DNA of 53,324 bases, from contig NZ_FNQP01000012.1 of NCBI RefSeq assembly GCF_900107695.1, positions 83,831 to 137,154 on the forward strand, given 5' to 3'. The notes beneath the pieces are model-generated. The model saw nothing but the letters and a program-made list of their open reading frames with translations, searched no databases and had not been told where the DNA came from. The position numbers and the translations under genes were made by a program. The DNA is from Thiothrix caldifontis. Lineage in GTDB: Bacteria; Pseudomonadota; Gammaproteobacteria; Thiotrichales; Thiotrichaceae. This document shows positions 9,423 through 18,617 of the stretch, one piece after another; position 1 is the stretch's first letter; the number at the start of each line of letters is the position of its first letter.

Positions 9423-10100
9423 TTAACCGCGACTAACAGGTGTCGGAGTTGGGGTTGGATTAGGAGTAGGAGTTGGATCAGGAGTTGTACCAGTAGAACC
9501 ACCTGTACCAGTAGAACCACCTGTACCAGTAGAACCACCTGTACCAGTAGAACCACCTGTACCAGTAGAACCACTAACACCCGTCGTGCCAGTACCAGTC
9601 GGGCTGGTGCTTTTGCTACTACCACCCGTACTGGCAGCAGCAACAGCCGCTGCCAAACCTGCACCTGCTGCTGCCATTACATTAAAACTCCCACCCGCTG
9701 CTACTGCAGTTGGAATCACAGAAATAGCAGTACCCGCAACCACACCAGTAACCGTTGCCGCTTGTGCGGCAGCAATTGCAGCAGTAACACCAGAAACACC
9801 GGCGGCAGATGCTGCTTGTAGTGTCGCTGACGCAACAACTGACGCTAATTGACTACCTGTCAAACCGGGAATAGTAGCAGCGACTGTATTTGCTGCCTGA
9901 GCAATAGCAGCACCAGCAGCTTCACCCGTTAACCCAGATGCAGCCGCCGTTTTTGCTGCGGCTTGAGCCGCAGCAAATACAGAGCTTTGTGCACTAGACA
10001 ATTCTTGATTGGATAAATCAGCGAAAGCTGAGGTGGACACACCGCCTGCCAAGGCTACTGCAACCATAGCAGAGACTGAAAGTTGTTTGATGACGTTCAT
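9423..10100 (-). CDS. exported Ala-rich protein with GGSTGT repeats and a Thr-Pro tail
   Basis: The start is fixed by AAGGAGG seven bases before the ATG. The 225-residue product has a signal peptide (MNVIKQLSVSAMVAVALAGG, cleavage after AFA), then about 130 residues rich in Ala with Val, Thr and Ser and almost no charged residues. A GGSTGT repeat block follows, then a tail of alternating Thr/Pro and Asn/Pro (TPDPTPTPNPTPTPTP). I recognise no catalytic domain. The composition suggests a secreted structural or matrix protein. A divergent pseudokinase and a prolyl-4-hydroxylase-like gene lie next to it, and the Pro-rich tail is a possible substrate of the latter. Confidence 0.75.
   Translation of the reverse strand: MNVIKQLSVSAMVAVALAGGVSTSAFADLSNQELSSAQSSVFAAAQAAAKTAAASGLTGEAAGAAIAQAANTVAATIPGLTGSQLASVVASATLQAASAAGVSGVTAAIAAAQAATVTGVVAGTAISVIPTAVAAGGSFNVMAAAGAGLAAAVAAASTGGSSKSTSPTGTGTTGVSGSTGTGGSTGTGGSTGTGGSTGTGGSTGTTPDPTPTPNPTPTPTPVSRG
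9487..9575. repeat. 18-bp in-frame tandem repeat, about five copies
   Basis: The unit GTACCAGTAGAACCACCT occurs four times exactly and once in part. Read on the minus strand it encodes GGSTGT. Identity between copies is complete at the DNA level, so copy number may vary by slippage. There are no spacers, so this is not CRISPR. Confidence 0.9.
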
Positions 10101-10297
10101 TGGAAGCCTCCTTCCATTGTATTAATCAGAGATAAGATACCATTTACTATGCAGTAGATCACTACCATAATAAAGCAGTATTATTATAGACCGAGTATCT
10201 TATAAACAAAAGTATTTAACGATACTTAATCTTGTATATGACCGTAACATTGATACCAATATTAATATGATGACCATAAGTTGGAAAACTGTTGATT

Positions 10298-11785
10298 ATG
10301 CAAACTAAACACACTGTTCTGATAGCAGACCGTTATGAGTTGGGCGAGCTGCTATCAACAACATCATTGGGTAAAATTTTCTGTGCCCATGACTTCATCA
10401 GTACAGGTGAAGATGATGAACCTCGTCAAGTGATGATGTTTGCAGTCGAGCCTGCTATTGTCGCACATCCCAACTTTCACAAGGTTATGCCAAGTATCAT
10501 CACTAAACTTAGTCAGAAGAACATTTCTCTCAATATTGCTGGTTTCCATGAGTGCCACGGCATTTACTGGATTATATTAGACGAACCATGTGGGGAGCTA
10601 CTTAGTGACGAACTCAAACATTTTTATCTATTGGATAATTTATCCTCCACAGAAAGAGTTCAGTCTTTGCTTCTTAATTTGCTACACACAGCGAAATATC
10701 TCACACCTAAAGGTGGCTATGGCTTTATTGAACCTAACGCTATTATGTATTCAGGTGCTTCTTATAAGTTTTTAAATACTCCAATCGTCATTGCTCTACG
10801 ATTTTTATCAGAAATTAACACCCAAAAAAGTCACAGCACCCTCTTAAAATCATCTTATTGCAGTCCACAGGTCACACACGGCTCCCCCCCGCTTCCCCAA
10901 GATGATACATTTTCTATTGCTTGTATTGCCTACCATATGCTTAATGGAACCCCGCCCTTCAAAACTTTAAGTACGCTAGAAGCCTATGATCAAAAAACAA
11001 CACCAACACCTATTAAAAACTTAAATCATGAAACTCAGCGAAGCCTTCAGAAGGCTATGTCATGGGAACGCCATCAGCGCCAAACATCACCGTATGAGCT
11101 AGTTCATGCTTTTACTACCATCCCTCCTACTACAGTCAACGATGTTGTTGACAAATCCGCTACGCGCCTTGTTTACCCCGTTATCATTACTGCATCACTA
11201 TCCGCTCTCTTGCTCACAACAGGAATATCTATAGATAATAATCAATCAACTAAAGCAGAAATCACACCTATAACATCTGTTCAAGCCCCCTCCCATCACG
11301 AAGCTAACGAGGAAACCTTACAACCTTCATCCCCTACCTCAAACGCAATATCAGCAGCTAATGAAGTCCCCCAGTCAATCACACAACAAATAGTGAAACA
11401 GCCCTCCAAAAAAATACCAGATACAGACAATCCGATCGTCGAACCTAAGCGTGATATCAAAAAGCCAGAGGAACAGCAGTCTAACACAAGCATAACCATT
11501 GCTATTCAACAACAAACAGCAGAGGAGAAACCGATATTGCCAAAAAAACAAAAAGCCCCCGCAATATCAACAAGACCACTACCAAGCTCATCGATAACAG
11601 CCTCAACACCAAAACCCAATGTTGGCGTTTCTACAAGACAATCAACCACTAGAATTGTCATTCCTGTTAACGAGAACACTTTCGTTGTAGGTTCGGCAAA
11701 ACCCGTTGCTCCATCCAACAGGCAAGTCAAACCCACCCACTTAACCCCCCAAGGCGATAATGTGTTCATTGTTATGCCTGACTGA
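10298..11785 (+). CDS. membrane protein with Ser/Thr kinase-like (pseudokinase) domain
   Basis: The N-terminal ~270 residues keep the outline of a bacterial Ser/Thr kinase: RYELGELL at the start, and a subdomain IX-like block QDDTFSIACIAYHMLNGTPPF. The glycine loop is degenerate (STTSLGK), and no HRD or DFG motif is visible where the catalytic loop should be (YGFIEPNAIMYSG). One membrane segment follows (VYPVIITASLSALLL), then ~180 residues rich in Pro, Ser, Thr and Lys, presumably periplasmic, closing with two similar ENTFVVGSAKP / GDNVFIVMPD motifs. ATG 10298 is preferred over an in-frame TTG six bases upstream. It is probably a regulatory pseudokinase; its partner is unknown. It is divergent from the Ala-rich protein gene. 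Confidence 0.7.
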   Translation: MQTKHTVLIADRYELGELLSTTSLGKIFCAHDFISTGEDDEPRQVMMFAVEPAIVAHPNFHKVMPSIITKLSQKNISLNIAGFHECHGIYWIILDEPCGELLSDELKHFYLLDNLSSTERVQSLLLNLLHTAKYLTPKGGYGFIEPNAIMYSGASYKFLNTPIVIALRFLSEINTQKSHSTLLKSSYCSPQVTHGSPPLPQDDTFSIACIAYHMLNGTPPFKTLSTLEAYDQKTTPTPIKNLNHETQRSLQKAMSWERHQRQTSPYELVHAFTTIPPTTVNDVVDKSATRLVYPVIITASLSALLLTTGISIDNNQSTKAEITPITSVQAPSHHEANEETLQPSSPTSNAISAANEVPQSITQQIVKQPSKKIPDTDNPIVEPKRDIKKPEEQQSNTSITIAIQQQTAEEKPILPKKQKAPAISTRPLPSSSITASTPKPNVGVSTRQSTTRIVIPVNENTFVVGSAKPVAPSNRQVKPTHLTPQGDNVFIVMPD

Positions 11786-11877
11786 TAGTAAATATCTTGA
11801 TCTATACCATAGAAAATAAGTCATTATAGACTTACGATATAAGCTTGATTATTGATAGCTTAAAGAAGGGGGCAACA

Positions 11878-12729
11878 ATGTTGGCAATGGATCAAGAGTG
11901 GAAAAGCTGGTTGGATACTAACCTTGCACGTCAATGTGATGTAGAAAATATCTACAGAATTATGCGTACCAATGGTTTTAACCCTAGCACTATTCAACAA
12001 ATGATGGGGGATGTGTACCCAGCCGGTATAGAAACACAACCCATAAAGACAAACACAAACTTTGACTATCAAACATTATCAAAAGTTATGGAGGTACGTG
12101 GTTTAGCTTTAGGAGCACAACGTGTCGACACTGATGCCTTACAAATCTACACCATTGATAACTTCTTAAGCCCTAGTGAATGCGAACAAGTCATTGCTAT
12201 CACTAAACAAAATCTATCTCCTTCCTTGGTTTCTCATTACAATGGAGACCCTGCATTTCGCACAAGTATGACGTGTCACCTGCGGTATAACGAAGACCCT
12301 TTTATCGACTATATTGATGAAAGAATAGCGCGTACTCTGGGTATATGCCTATCTTATTCTGAAGCAATTCAAGCTCAACACTACGAAGTAGGCAAAGAAC
12401 TAAAAGCACACCACGATTATTTCACGCCCAACACACCCGCATATGCTGAATTTGCAGACGAAAAAGGACAACGCACATGGACGTTCATGGTTTATTTAAA
12501 TAATACTCCCAAAGGTGGCGGTACGCACTTTGTGTATATGGATCATACTTTTTATCCAAAACAAGGGCAGGCTGTCATCTGGAACAACCTCTATCCAGAT
12601 GGACTACCTAATCGTCAAACACTACATCATGGAATGCCTGTCGAGGAAGGTGAAAAAACGATCATCACCAAATGGTTCCGTGATAAAGGTCAGGGTGATG
12701 TATTTTGTGAACAGATGTCTCCCTCTTGA
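11878..12729 (+). CDS. prolyl 4-hydroxylase-like 2-oxoglutarate/Fe(II) dioxygenase
   Basis: The C-terminal P4Hc domain shows the iron ligands as HxD in LKAHHDYFTP and the distal His in TLHHGMPVEEGEKTIITKWF, with Lys in the position that binds 2-oxoglutarate. GGGTHFVYMDHTF and GQAVIWNN are also typical. The ~85-residue N-terminal part is helical and unassigned. I chose ATG 11878 because AAGAAGGGGG precedes it at good distance. Members hydroxylate proline in proteins. The neighbouring secreted protein with Pro-rich tail, or the Pro-rich C-terminus of the pseudokinase, could be a substrate; this is inference. The htpG promoter overlaps its stop codon. Confidence 0.85.
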   Translation: MLAMDQEWKSWLDTNLARQCDVENIYRIMRTNGFNPSTIQQMMGDVYPAGIETQPIKTNTNFDYQTLSKVMEVRGLALGAQRVDTDALQIYTIDNFLSPSECEQVIAITKQNLSPSLVSHYNGDPAFRTSMTCHLRYNEDPFIDYIDERIARTLGICLSYSEAIQAQHYEVGKELKAHHDYFTPNTPAYAEFADEKGQRTWTFMVYLNNTPKGGGTHFVYMDHTFYPKQGQAVIWNNLYPDGLPNRQTLHHGMPVEEGEKTIITKWFRDKGQGDVFCEQMSPS

Positions 12730-12752
12730 AATCATCAACAAGCCCCCCATCT
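12725..12752 (+). promoter_or_regulatory. sigma-32 (heat-shock) promoter of htpG
   Basis: CTTGAAA (12725-12731) and CCCCATCT (12745-12752) are separated by 13 bases, matching the RpoH consensus CTTGAAA-N11-16-CCCCATNT. The -35 element overlaps the stop codon of the upstream dioxygenase gene. Transcription would start near 12759. Confidence 0.85.
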
Positions 12753-12776
12753 TGTGCATATCAAATACACAAGATG
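12748..12776 (+). promoter_or_regulatory. inverted repeat just before the htpG ribosome binding site
   Basis: CATCTTGTG and CACAAGATG form a 9-bp perfect stem with an 11-base loop, ending one base before the GAGGA of htpG. The left arm overlaps the -10 box, so most of it may not be in the main transcript. It could be an operator or, in read-through RNA, a structure near the start site. Confidence 0.4.
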
Positions 12777-12792
12777 TGAGGACTAATCCCCT

Positions 12793-14682
12793 ATGACGGC
12801 AACAAGCAATAAAGAAAACCTGCAATTTCAAACCGAAGTGAATCAACTGTTACACCTGATGATTCACTCGCTGTACTCCAACAAGGAAATTTTCCTGCGC
12901 GAGTTGGTATCTAACGGTTCGGATGCCTGCGACAAGCTGCGTTTTGAAGCGATTGGCAACGACAGCCTCTACGAGAACGACAGCGAATTGCGCGTGGAAG
13001 TCGAATTCGACGCACAAGCAGGCACAATCACTGTGCGCGACAACGGCATCGGTATGAACCGCGATGAAGTTGTGACCAATATCGGCACGATTGCCAAATC
13101 CGGTACCAAAGAATTCCTGAGCAAACTGACTGGCGACGAGAAAAAAGACTCGCACATGATCGGGCAGTTCGGGGTAGGTTTTTACGCCTCTTTCATCGTT
13201 GCCGACAAAGTAACGCTGACCACGCGCCGCGCTGGGGATGCCGCTTCTGAAGGCGTGCGCTGGGAATCCGATGCACAATCCGGCTACTCACTGGAGCAGG
13301 TCGAGAAAGCCACTCGTGGTACAGAAATCGTCCTGCACCTCAAAGAAGACGAAAAGCTGCTGGCAGACGGCTGGCGTTTGCGCAATATCATCCGCCAATA
13401 TTCCGACCACATCCCGCTGCCGGTGAACATGCGTAAAACCGAAGCGGGTGAAATCAAGGATGAATGGGAAACCGTTAACAAAGCCAACGCACTGTGGACA
13501 CGTGCCAAATCCGAAGTAAAGGATGAAGAATACCAGGAATTCTACAAACACGTTTCGCACGACTGGGAAGACGCGCTGGCATGGTCACACAACCGCGTCG
13601 AAGGCAAATACGAATACACGTCCTTGCTGTACCTGCCTTCCAAAGCCCCATTCGACCTGTTCGACCGCGACAACACGCACGGCTTGAAGCTCTACGTACA
13701 GCGCGTTTTCATCATGGAAGACAAAGAATTCAAGCTGATGCCACGCTATTTGCGTTTTGTGCGCGGTGTGCTGGATTCCAACGACCTGCCGCTGAACGTG
13801 TCACGTGAAATCCTGCAAGGCAATAAAATCATCGAGAACATGAAAAATGCCTCGGTGAAAAAAGTCATTGGTTTGCTGGAAAACATGATTGCCAACGAAC
13901 CGGAAAAATACGCGAAATTCTGGAAAGAGTTCGGCAAAGTCCTCAAAGAAGGCCCCGGCGAAGACTTCAGCAACCGCGAACAAATCGCCAAATTGCTGCG
14001 CTTCTCCTCCACACTGGATGACAGTGCGGAACAAACCGTGTCCTTGCCTGACTACATCGCCCGCATGAAAGAAGGTCAGGACAAAATCTACTACATCACT
14101 GCCGATAGCCACACTGCCGCGAAAAACAGCCCACATCTGGAAGTGTTCCGCAAAAAAGGCATCGAAGTGCTGTTACTGTCTGATCGCGTAGACGAATGGC
14201 TGGTACAGCATTTGATGGAGTTTGAAGGCAAATCGCTGCAATCCGTTGCTAAAGGCCAGCTTGACCTGTCCAAACTCGAAACCGAGGAAGACAAACAGGA
14301 ACAAGCCAAAGTTGAAGCCGAAGCCAAAAACATGGTCGAGCACATCAAAACGGCATTGGGCGAAAAAGTTGGCGAAGTGCGCGTTTCACACCGCTTAACC
14401 ACCTCACCGTCTTGCATTGTACTGAATGAGCACGACATGGCGTTGTACATGCAGCAACTAATGAAACAGGCCGGTCATGAAATGCCAGATACCAAACCTG
14501 CTTTGGAAATCAATCCGACGCATCCCTTGCTAAAACGTATGGAAGCGGAAACCGATGATGAGCGCTTTGGCGAATGGTCCAGTATCTTGTTGGATCAGGC
14601 GATTCTGGCGGAAGGCGGTCAACTGGAAGACCCTGCGGGCTTCGTCAATCGCCTGAACAAGCTGATGTTGGCTATCGGTTAA
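12793..14682 (+). CDS. htpG: molecular chaperone HtpG (Hsp90)
   Basis: The 629-residue product is full length for bacterial Hsp90. The GHKL ATPase region has [19 protein letters not shown], the DNGIGM loop, [11 protein letters not shown] and [11 protein letters not shown]. The middle domain ([31 protein letters not shown]) and the dimerisation domain follow, ending without MEEVD as in bacteria. It acts in the cytoplasm on stressed and client proteins. GAGGA precedes the ATG, a sigma-32 promoter lies directly upstream and a strong terminator follows, so it is a single-gene heat-shock unit. Confidence 0.98.
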   Translation: MTATSNKENLQFQTEVNQLLHLMIHSLYSNKEIFLRELVSNGSDACDKLRFEAIGNDSLYENDSELRVEVEFDAQAGTITVRDNGIGMNRDEVVTNIGTIAKSGTKEFLSKLTGDEKKDSHMIGQFGVGFYASFIVADKVTLTTRRAGDAASEGVRWESDAQSGYSLEQVEKATRGTEIVLHLKEDEKLLADGWRLRNIIRQYSDHIPLPVNMRKTEAGEIKDEWETVNKANALWTRAKSEVKDEEYQEFYKHVSHDWEDALAWSHNRVEGKYEYTSLLYLPSKAPFDLFDRDNTHGLKLYVQRVFIMEDKEFKLMPRYLRFVRGVLDSNDLPLNVSREILQGNKIIENMKNASVKKVIGLLENMIANEPEKYAKFWKEFGKVLKEGPGEDFSNREQIAKLLRFSSTLDDSAEQTVSLPDYIARMKEGQDKIYYITADSHTAAKNSPHLEVFRKKGIEVLLLSDRVDEWLVQHLMEFEGKSLQSVAKGQLDLSKLETEEDKQEQAKVEAEAKNMVEHIKTALGEKVGEVRVSHRLTTSPSCIVLNEHDMALYMQQLMKQAGHEMPDTKPALEINPTHPLLKRMEAETDDERFGEWSSILLDQAILAEGGQLEDPAGFVNRLNKLMLAIG

Positions 14683-14704
14683 ACAAACACCCCCTACTAC
14701 CAGC

Positions 14705-14732
14705 AAAAAAGCCCCAACTATGGGGCTTTTTT
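14705..14732. terminator. Rho-independent terminator after htpG
   Basis: AAAAAAGCCCCA and TGGGGCTTTTTT form a 12-bp stem with a short loop and a T run, 23 bases after the htpG stop codon. Confidence 0.92.
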
Positions 14733-14835
14733 GTGCCAAAACATGCCCATACTCCCCTCAATTTTATCGAGCGGGAACTGAAATAAACGATTGCTAGTCA
14801 AACTTAAGTAATAAAGATCACTTGAGGAATTTGTT

Positions 14836-15321
14836 ATGTCCGGCATCCGTTCTAGCAGTATTATGCTGCTTACCAGTGTGTTATTGAGTGCTTGCGTGCC
14901 CAACGGTGCTTACGTCAATCCGTGGAATCCATGGGGTACAACCACGTATCCACCCGCGACGCCCACACCCGTTACTTATGTGGATGTGTACAAATACCAA
15001 GGCTCGCGCCAGTGTGAAGGTGGCGGCATACCACTGGCGGAAATGCAGCGTCAACTCCAAGCTGGTGGCGCAATTGTTACCGCCAGCAGTTGCGGCATGG
15101 ATGGGCGCATGTACCCCGCATTCTGCGGTGGTGCTGATGGCAAAATCAATATTTTCACCGTAACCAGCAACTCCATGAACGCGGCTCTCGCACAGGGTTT
15201 CACACCACTCAACAGTTTGCCAGAAGCGCAAAAAACCCAATGCTACACCAGCAATAACAGCGGCAGCACCACATACCCGTATACAGGCGGTAACAATACC
15301 TCCTATTATTCGTATCAGTGA
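14836..15321 (+). CDS. small lipoprotein of unknown function
   Basis: The 161-residue product has a signal peptide with lipobox LSAC at residues ~17-20, followed by a Pro/Thr-rich linker (TYPPATPTP). A compact domain with four cysteines (QCEGGG, SSCGMDG, FCGGADG, QCYTS) follows, suitable for disulfides in the periplasm, and a Ser/Tyr/Gly-rich tail. GAGGA precedes the ATG. I do not recognise the family. It stands alone and converges on prmB, overlapping its 3' end by seven bases. Confidence 0.65.
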   Translation: MSGIRSSSIMLLTSVLLSACVPNGAYVNPWNPWGTTTYPPATPTPVTYVDVYKYQGSRQCEGGGIPLAEMQRQLQAGGAIVTASSCGMDGRMYPAFCGGADGKINIFTVTSNSMNAALAQGFTPLNSLPEAQKTQCYTSNNSGSTTYPYTGGNNTSYYSYQ

Positions 15322-16259
15322 CTGGCTAACTCCCGTACTTGATCGGCGGTGAGCAGGAATACGCCATCACCGCCGCGCTCGAACTCTAACCAATGAAATA
15401 ATACTTCTGGGTAGGCCGCTTGCAACGCGTATTGGCTGTTGCCCACTTCCACGATCAGAATACCGTTTTCCGTAAGATGCGTGGCTGCATCACGCAAAAT
15501 ACGGCGTGTATGTGCCAAACCATCCTCCCCAGAAGCGAGTGCTAATGCAGCAGGCTCATGTAAAAACTCCGGGGTCAATGCAGCCATATCCTCTGCATCC
15601 ACATACGGGGGATTGCTGACAATAATGTCGTACTGACGGCCTTGCAAATGCTCAAATAAATCAGACTGAATAGCCTCCACTTGCCCTGCAAGGTTATGGC
15701 GCTCAATATTCACCTGAGCAACCTCCAAAGCCGCCTCAGAAATATCGCTCAAATCGACCCGTGCATGGGGAAACGCATAAGCACAAGCAATACCAATGCA
15801 ACCACTGCCGGTGCAAAGATCCAAAATTCTATGTACTTGTGGTGGTTCGATCCACGGGGAAAATTGCTTTTCAATGTATTCCGCAATCGGTGAACGCGGA
15901 ATCAAAACATTTTCATCCACGTAAAACGGTAAGCCTAAAAACCAGCCTTCATTAGTCAGATACGCCGCTGGTTTACGGGTTTCTACCCGTTGTTGCACGA
16001 TGTCAGCAACGGCTGCACATTCACTGCCGGTCAAACGGCTATCAAAATACAGATCGGGAGTATCCACTGGTAAATGCAGCGTATGTAACACCAAATAAGC
16101 GGCTTCATCAAACGGTGAGGACATACCGTGAGAAAAACTCAGTTCAGCCTCAGCAAAGCGGCTTGCGCCCCAGCGAATATAATCCTTAATGGTCAACAGT
16201 TCAGCGTGGTCGAAATCCATAATCTCCATCATCGTATCAGTACAAAAGGTGTCTATCAT
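15315..16259 (-). CDS. prmB: 50S ribosomal protein L3 N5-glutamine methyltransferase
   Basis: Class I SAM methyltransferase with the cofactor loop [19 protein letters not shown] and the active-site motif [10 protein letters not shown]. The N-terminal helical domain ([13 protein letters not shown], then [14 protein letters not shown]) matches PrmB rather than PrmC. It methylates a glutamine of ribosomal protein L3 during 50S assembly. The length of 314 is normal. ATG 16259 is kept as start; ATG 16232 is a possible alternative and neither has a clear ribosome binding site. No partner gene is nearby. Confidence 0.92.
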   Translation of the reverse strand: MIDTFCTDTMMEIMDFDHAELLTIKDYIRWGASRFAEAELSFSHGMSSPFDEAAYLVLHTLHLPVDTPDLYFDSRLTGSECAAVADIVQQRVETRKPAAYLTNEGWFLGLPFYVDENVLIPRSPIAEYIEKQFSPWIEPPQVHRILDLCTGSGCIGIACAYAFPHARVDLSDISEAALEVAQVNIERHNLAGQVEAIQSDLFEHLQGRQYDIIVSNPPYVDAEDMAALTPEFLHEPAALALASGEDGLAHTRRILRDAATHLTENGILIVEVGNSQYALQAAYPEVLFHWLEFERGGDGVFLLTADQVRELASH

Positions 16260-16357
16260 CCCGTATTTTGCGGAATGCTACCATGTTTATTGCCACTGCC
16301 CGACACACCCCCTATGATTGCGCCCATTCTCAACCTAGCAAAAAAGCAAACATCACC

Positions 16358-16891
16358 ATGAAATACATTGAAAGTTTATTTGAGCATTTCCTCTTCACAA
16401 GCCGCTGGTTACTCGCTCCCGTTTATTTAGCCTTAGTAGCGGCTCTAGTCGTATTACTGTTCAAAGCGGTGAAAATCCTCTGGGGGTTAGCCGCAGGCAT
16501 TATGACGGCTACCGATGACGACATTATCATTGGCGTCCTCTCACTGGTCGACATTTCCCTAATCATGAACCTACTGATTATTATCATTTTTAGCGGCTAT
16601 GAAACCTTTGTGTCTAAAATGGAAGATCTCCACGGTCACGCGGATCGCCCCGACTGGATGGGGCATATCGGTTTCAGCGATTTAAAACTCAAACTCATCG
16701 GCTCTATCGTCGCTATTTCAGGGATCGATCTGCTCAAATCTTTCATGGCATTGGGTTCACCCCATGCCCCTTCCACCGAAGAAATGGCGTGGATGGTTGG
16801 CATTCATCTAACCTTTGTGGTATCCGGTGTGTTGTATGCCCTCACGGATCGCTTAAGCCACAGTGCCAAACCACCCACCAATTCTCACTAA
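16358..16891 (+). CDS. UPF0114 (YqhA) family membrane protein
   Basis: The 177-residue integral membrane protein has about four segments. Family features are FLFTSRWLLAPVYLALV at the N-terminus, DISLIMNLLIIIIFSGYETFVSK in the middle and WMGHIGFSDLKLKLIGSIVAIS after it. The function of the family is unknown. The ATG at 16358 matches the family start; the frame extends upstream without support. It is convergent with the downstream hydrolase gene, with only 11 bases between stop codons. Confidence 0.88.
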   Translation: MKYIESLFEHFLFTSRWLLAPVYLALVAALVVLLFKAVKILWGLAAGIMTATDDDIIIGVLSLVDISLIMNLLIIIIFSGYETFVSKMEDLHGHADRPDWMGHIGFSDLKLKLIGSIVAISGIDLLKSFMALGSPHAPSTEEMAWMVGIHLTFVVSGVLYALTDRLSHSAKPPTNSH

Positions 16892-16902
16892 GCACTTAAC
16901 GC

Positions 16903-17670
16903 TTAACCGAAACGGTTGGTCAGCTCGCCGATACCCGCGATGCTGACCACCACAGTATCCCCATCATTCATTCCGCACACGCCCACTGATGTGCCGCAAG
17001 CAATAATGTCACCCGCCTCCAACGTCATATCGTGCGAAATCTGACTCACAATGTCATGCGGTGAAAAGAACATATCCGCCACCGGATAGTTTTGCTTCTC
17101 CTCTCCATTCAACTCAACCCTAACTCGCAACTCAGACGCATCAAGCCCTGTGGCAATGCTCGGACCAAACACCCCAAATTGATCGAAACTTTTCGCCCGC
17201 GTCCAGTGTACAAACACCGGGTCTTGTTTCAGCAAATCACGTGCGGTGACATCATTCACACAGGTATAACCGAAAACGTAGTCAGGCGCTTGCTCCAGCG
17301 AAACACCTTTACAACGTTTACCGATGACAATACCCAATTCCCCTTCAAACACCACCATGCCGTTGTAAGTACTTGGGCGTGGGATAACCTCACCCTGCCC
17401 CGCAAAACTGTTGGCGGCTTTAAGGAAATACAGCGGATGCGCAGGCTTATGCAGATTTTCGACCACAGCCCGTTCCTGAAAATTATTCCACAAACCAATC
17501 AGCTTGGAAGGTTCACAGGGGCGTAACAGCTTTACCGCCGCCAAGGCAAACTCACGCCCGCTCAGCGAATGTTCGGCGAACATATCACCGCAATATTCCG
17601 TAATAATGCCGTGTGCCAATGTCCCAAAACGGGTTTCACCCTCGGTAAAAAAACGTACCCACTGTGCCAT
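16903..17670 (-). CDS. fumarylacetoacetate hydrolase family protein
   Basis: The FAH domain covers residues ~60-255: NSFAGQGEVIPRPSTYNG, the metal-binding FEGELGIVIGK (E-x-E) and YTCVNDVTARDLL. GDIIACGTSVGVC follows near the end. Such enzymes cleave or isomerise beta-keto acids, or act as oxaloacetate decarboxylases/acylpyruvases; the substrate cannot be deduced. ATG 17670 was chosen because AGGAG lies eight bases upstream; the open frame runs further but without support. It follows plsC on the same strand with a 32-base gap. Confidence 0.88.
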   Translation of the reverse strand: MAQWVRFFTEGETRFGTLAHGIITEYCGDMFAEHSLSGREFALAAVKLLRPCEPSKLIGLWNNFQERAVVENLHKPAHPLYFLKAANSFAGQGEVIPRPSTYNGMVVFEGELGIVIGKRCKGVSLEQAPDYVFGYTCVNDVTARDLLKQDPVFVHWTRAKSFDQFGVFGPSIATGLDASELRVRVELNGEEKQNYPVADMFFSPHDIVSQISHDMTLEAGDIIACGTSVGVCGMNDGDTVVVSIAGIGELTNRFG

Positions 17671-17702
17671 CAGTTTGCTCCTATTAAAACAATGCCTAAA
17701 GC

Positions 17703-18440
17703 TTACTGCTGCATCGCACAAAAAGCACGGATTTGTTGCTCGCAAGCCGCCGCTAGCGATTTACGGTCAGTACCCGTGGTTGTCATTAACGGCAGGAAAT
17801 GTATGTCGGCTTGAATATCCGGTTCTGCCAGCAAAGCTTTTAGGTTATCCCACAATGATTGTTGATCAACATACGGCACGGCGGGATGTGTCAAACCATC
17901 GCGCCCCGGATAACGTAACGCCACCGGTTGCACCGCAATACCTGCCTCAAATGCAGGTGCAAACAAACGCGCATGAAAGGTGCGCACATCATTCCCCGTC
18001 GTCGTCGTTCCCTCTGGAAACAGCAATACCGAATCCCCTGCCTGTAACGCTTGCAAAATCGTCGTAGCCGCTTGTGCTGCCGCGCCCGCTTTACCGCGTG
18101 TAATGAATAACGTGCCGGATTTCGCCGCCAACCAACCGATCACCGGCCAGTGACGTACTTCTTGCTTTGACAAAAAACGTGGATTAGCCACCCCACCCAA
18201 CAACGCAATATCCAACCACGAAATATGGTTAGCCACCATCAACACTGCCTCATCCGCAGGCTTACCTACCACATTGAGTTGAACCCCAATAATCCGCCCT
18301 GCTTTGCCTAGCCACCAGCGCACCAAACGCGGATAGAAAGTAGCTTGCCACACCCCGGCAAATAACACTGTCAGTAACACACCGACACCTGTGTGTGTCG
18401 CTAACCGAATCAACCGTACTATTCTGCGTAATCGCTGCAT
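17703..18440 (-). CDS. plsC: 1-acyl-sn-glycerol-3-phosphate acyltransferase (PlsC family)
   Basis: The 245-residue product has an N-terminal membrane segment (~15-32), the acyltransferase motif NHISWLDIALL (HX4D), a second block FLSKQEVRHWPVIGWLA, then LLFPEGTTTTGNDV (EGT motif). It transfers an acyl chain to lysophosphatidate at the inner membrane to make phosphatidate. It may instead act on ornithine lipid or another lysolipid, since such paralogues look alike. It is the first gene of a two-gene minus-strand unit and divergent from pstS. Confidence 0.88.
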   Translation of the reverse strand: MQRLRRIVRLIRLATHTGVGVLLTVLFAGVWQATFYPRLVRWWLGKAGRIIGVQLNVVGKPADEAVLMVANHISWLDIALLGGVANPRFLSKQEVRHWPVIGWLAAKSGTLFITRGKAGAAAQAATTILQALQAGDSVLLFPEGTTTTGNDVRTFHARLFAPAFEAGIAVQPVALRYPGRDGLTHPAVPYVDQQSLWDNLKALLAEPDIQADIHFLPLMTTTGTDRKSLAAACEQQIRAFCAMQQ

Positions 18441-18520
18441 TTTATTTTCCTAGTTTCCGATGCCCTGAGGTTATTGGGTTACATTCTCTGGCGAAAGAGC
18501 ATAACCGTATTTTTTTGTGT

Positions 18521-18554
18521 TTGTCACAAAGCTGTCATATTCCGCGCCTATAGT
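18521..18554 (+). promoter_or_regulatory. Pho box and -10 element of pstS
   Basis: TTGTCACAAAGCTGTCAT (18521-18538) resembles two CTGTCA-type PhoB half-sites 11 bases apart. It sits where a -35 box would be, ten bases before TATAGT (18549-18554). This arrangement is that of PhoB-activated promoters, so the gene should respond to phosphate starvation. Confidence 0.75.
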
Positions 18555-18617
18555 TCGCAGCAGTTCAACACTGACACTGATTGAAGACAATTGATTTAAA
18601 ACTTTGGAGACTTTCAA

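Noticed and set aside
9402-9852. Long plus-strand open frames opposite the Ala-rich protein gene
   Set aside because: They are mirror products of the repeats (Arg/Cys/Thr-rich, no start signal), whereas the minus frame has a signal peptide and a strong ribosome binding site.
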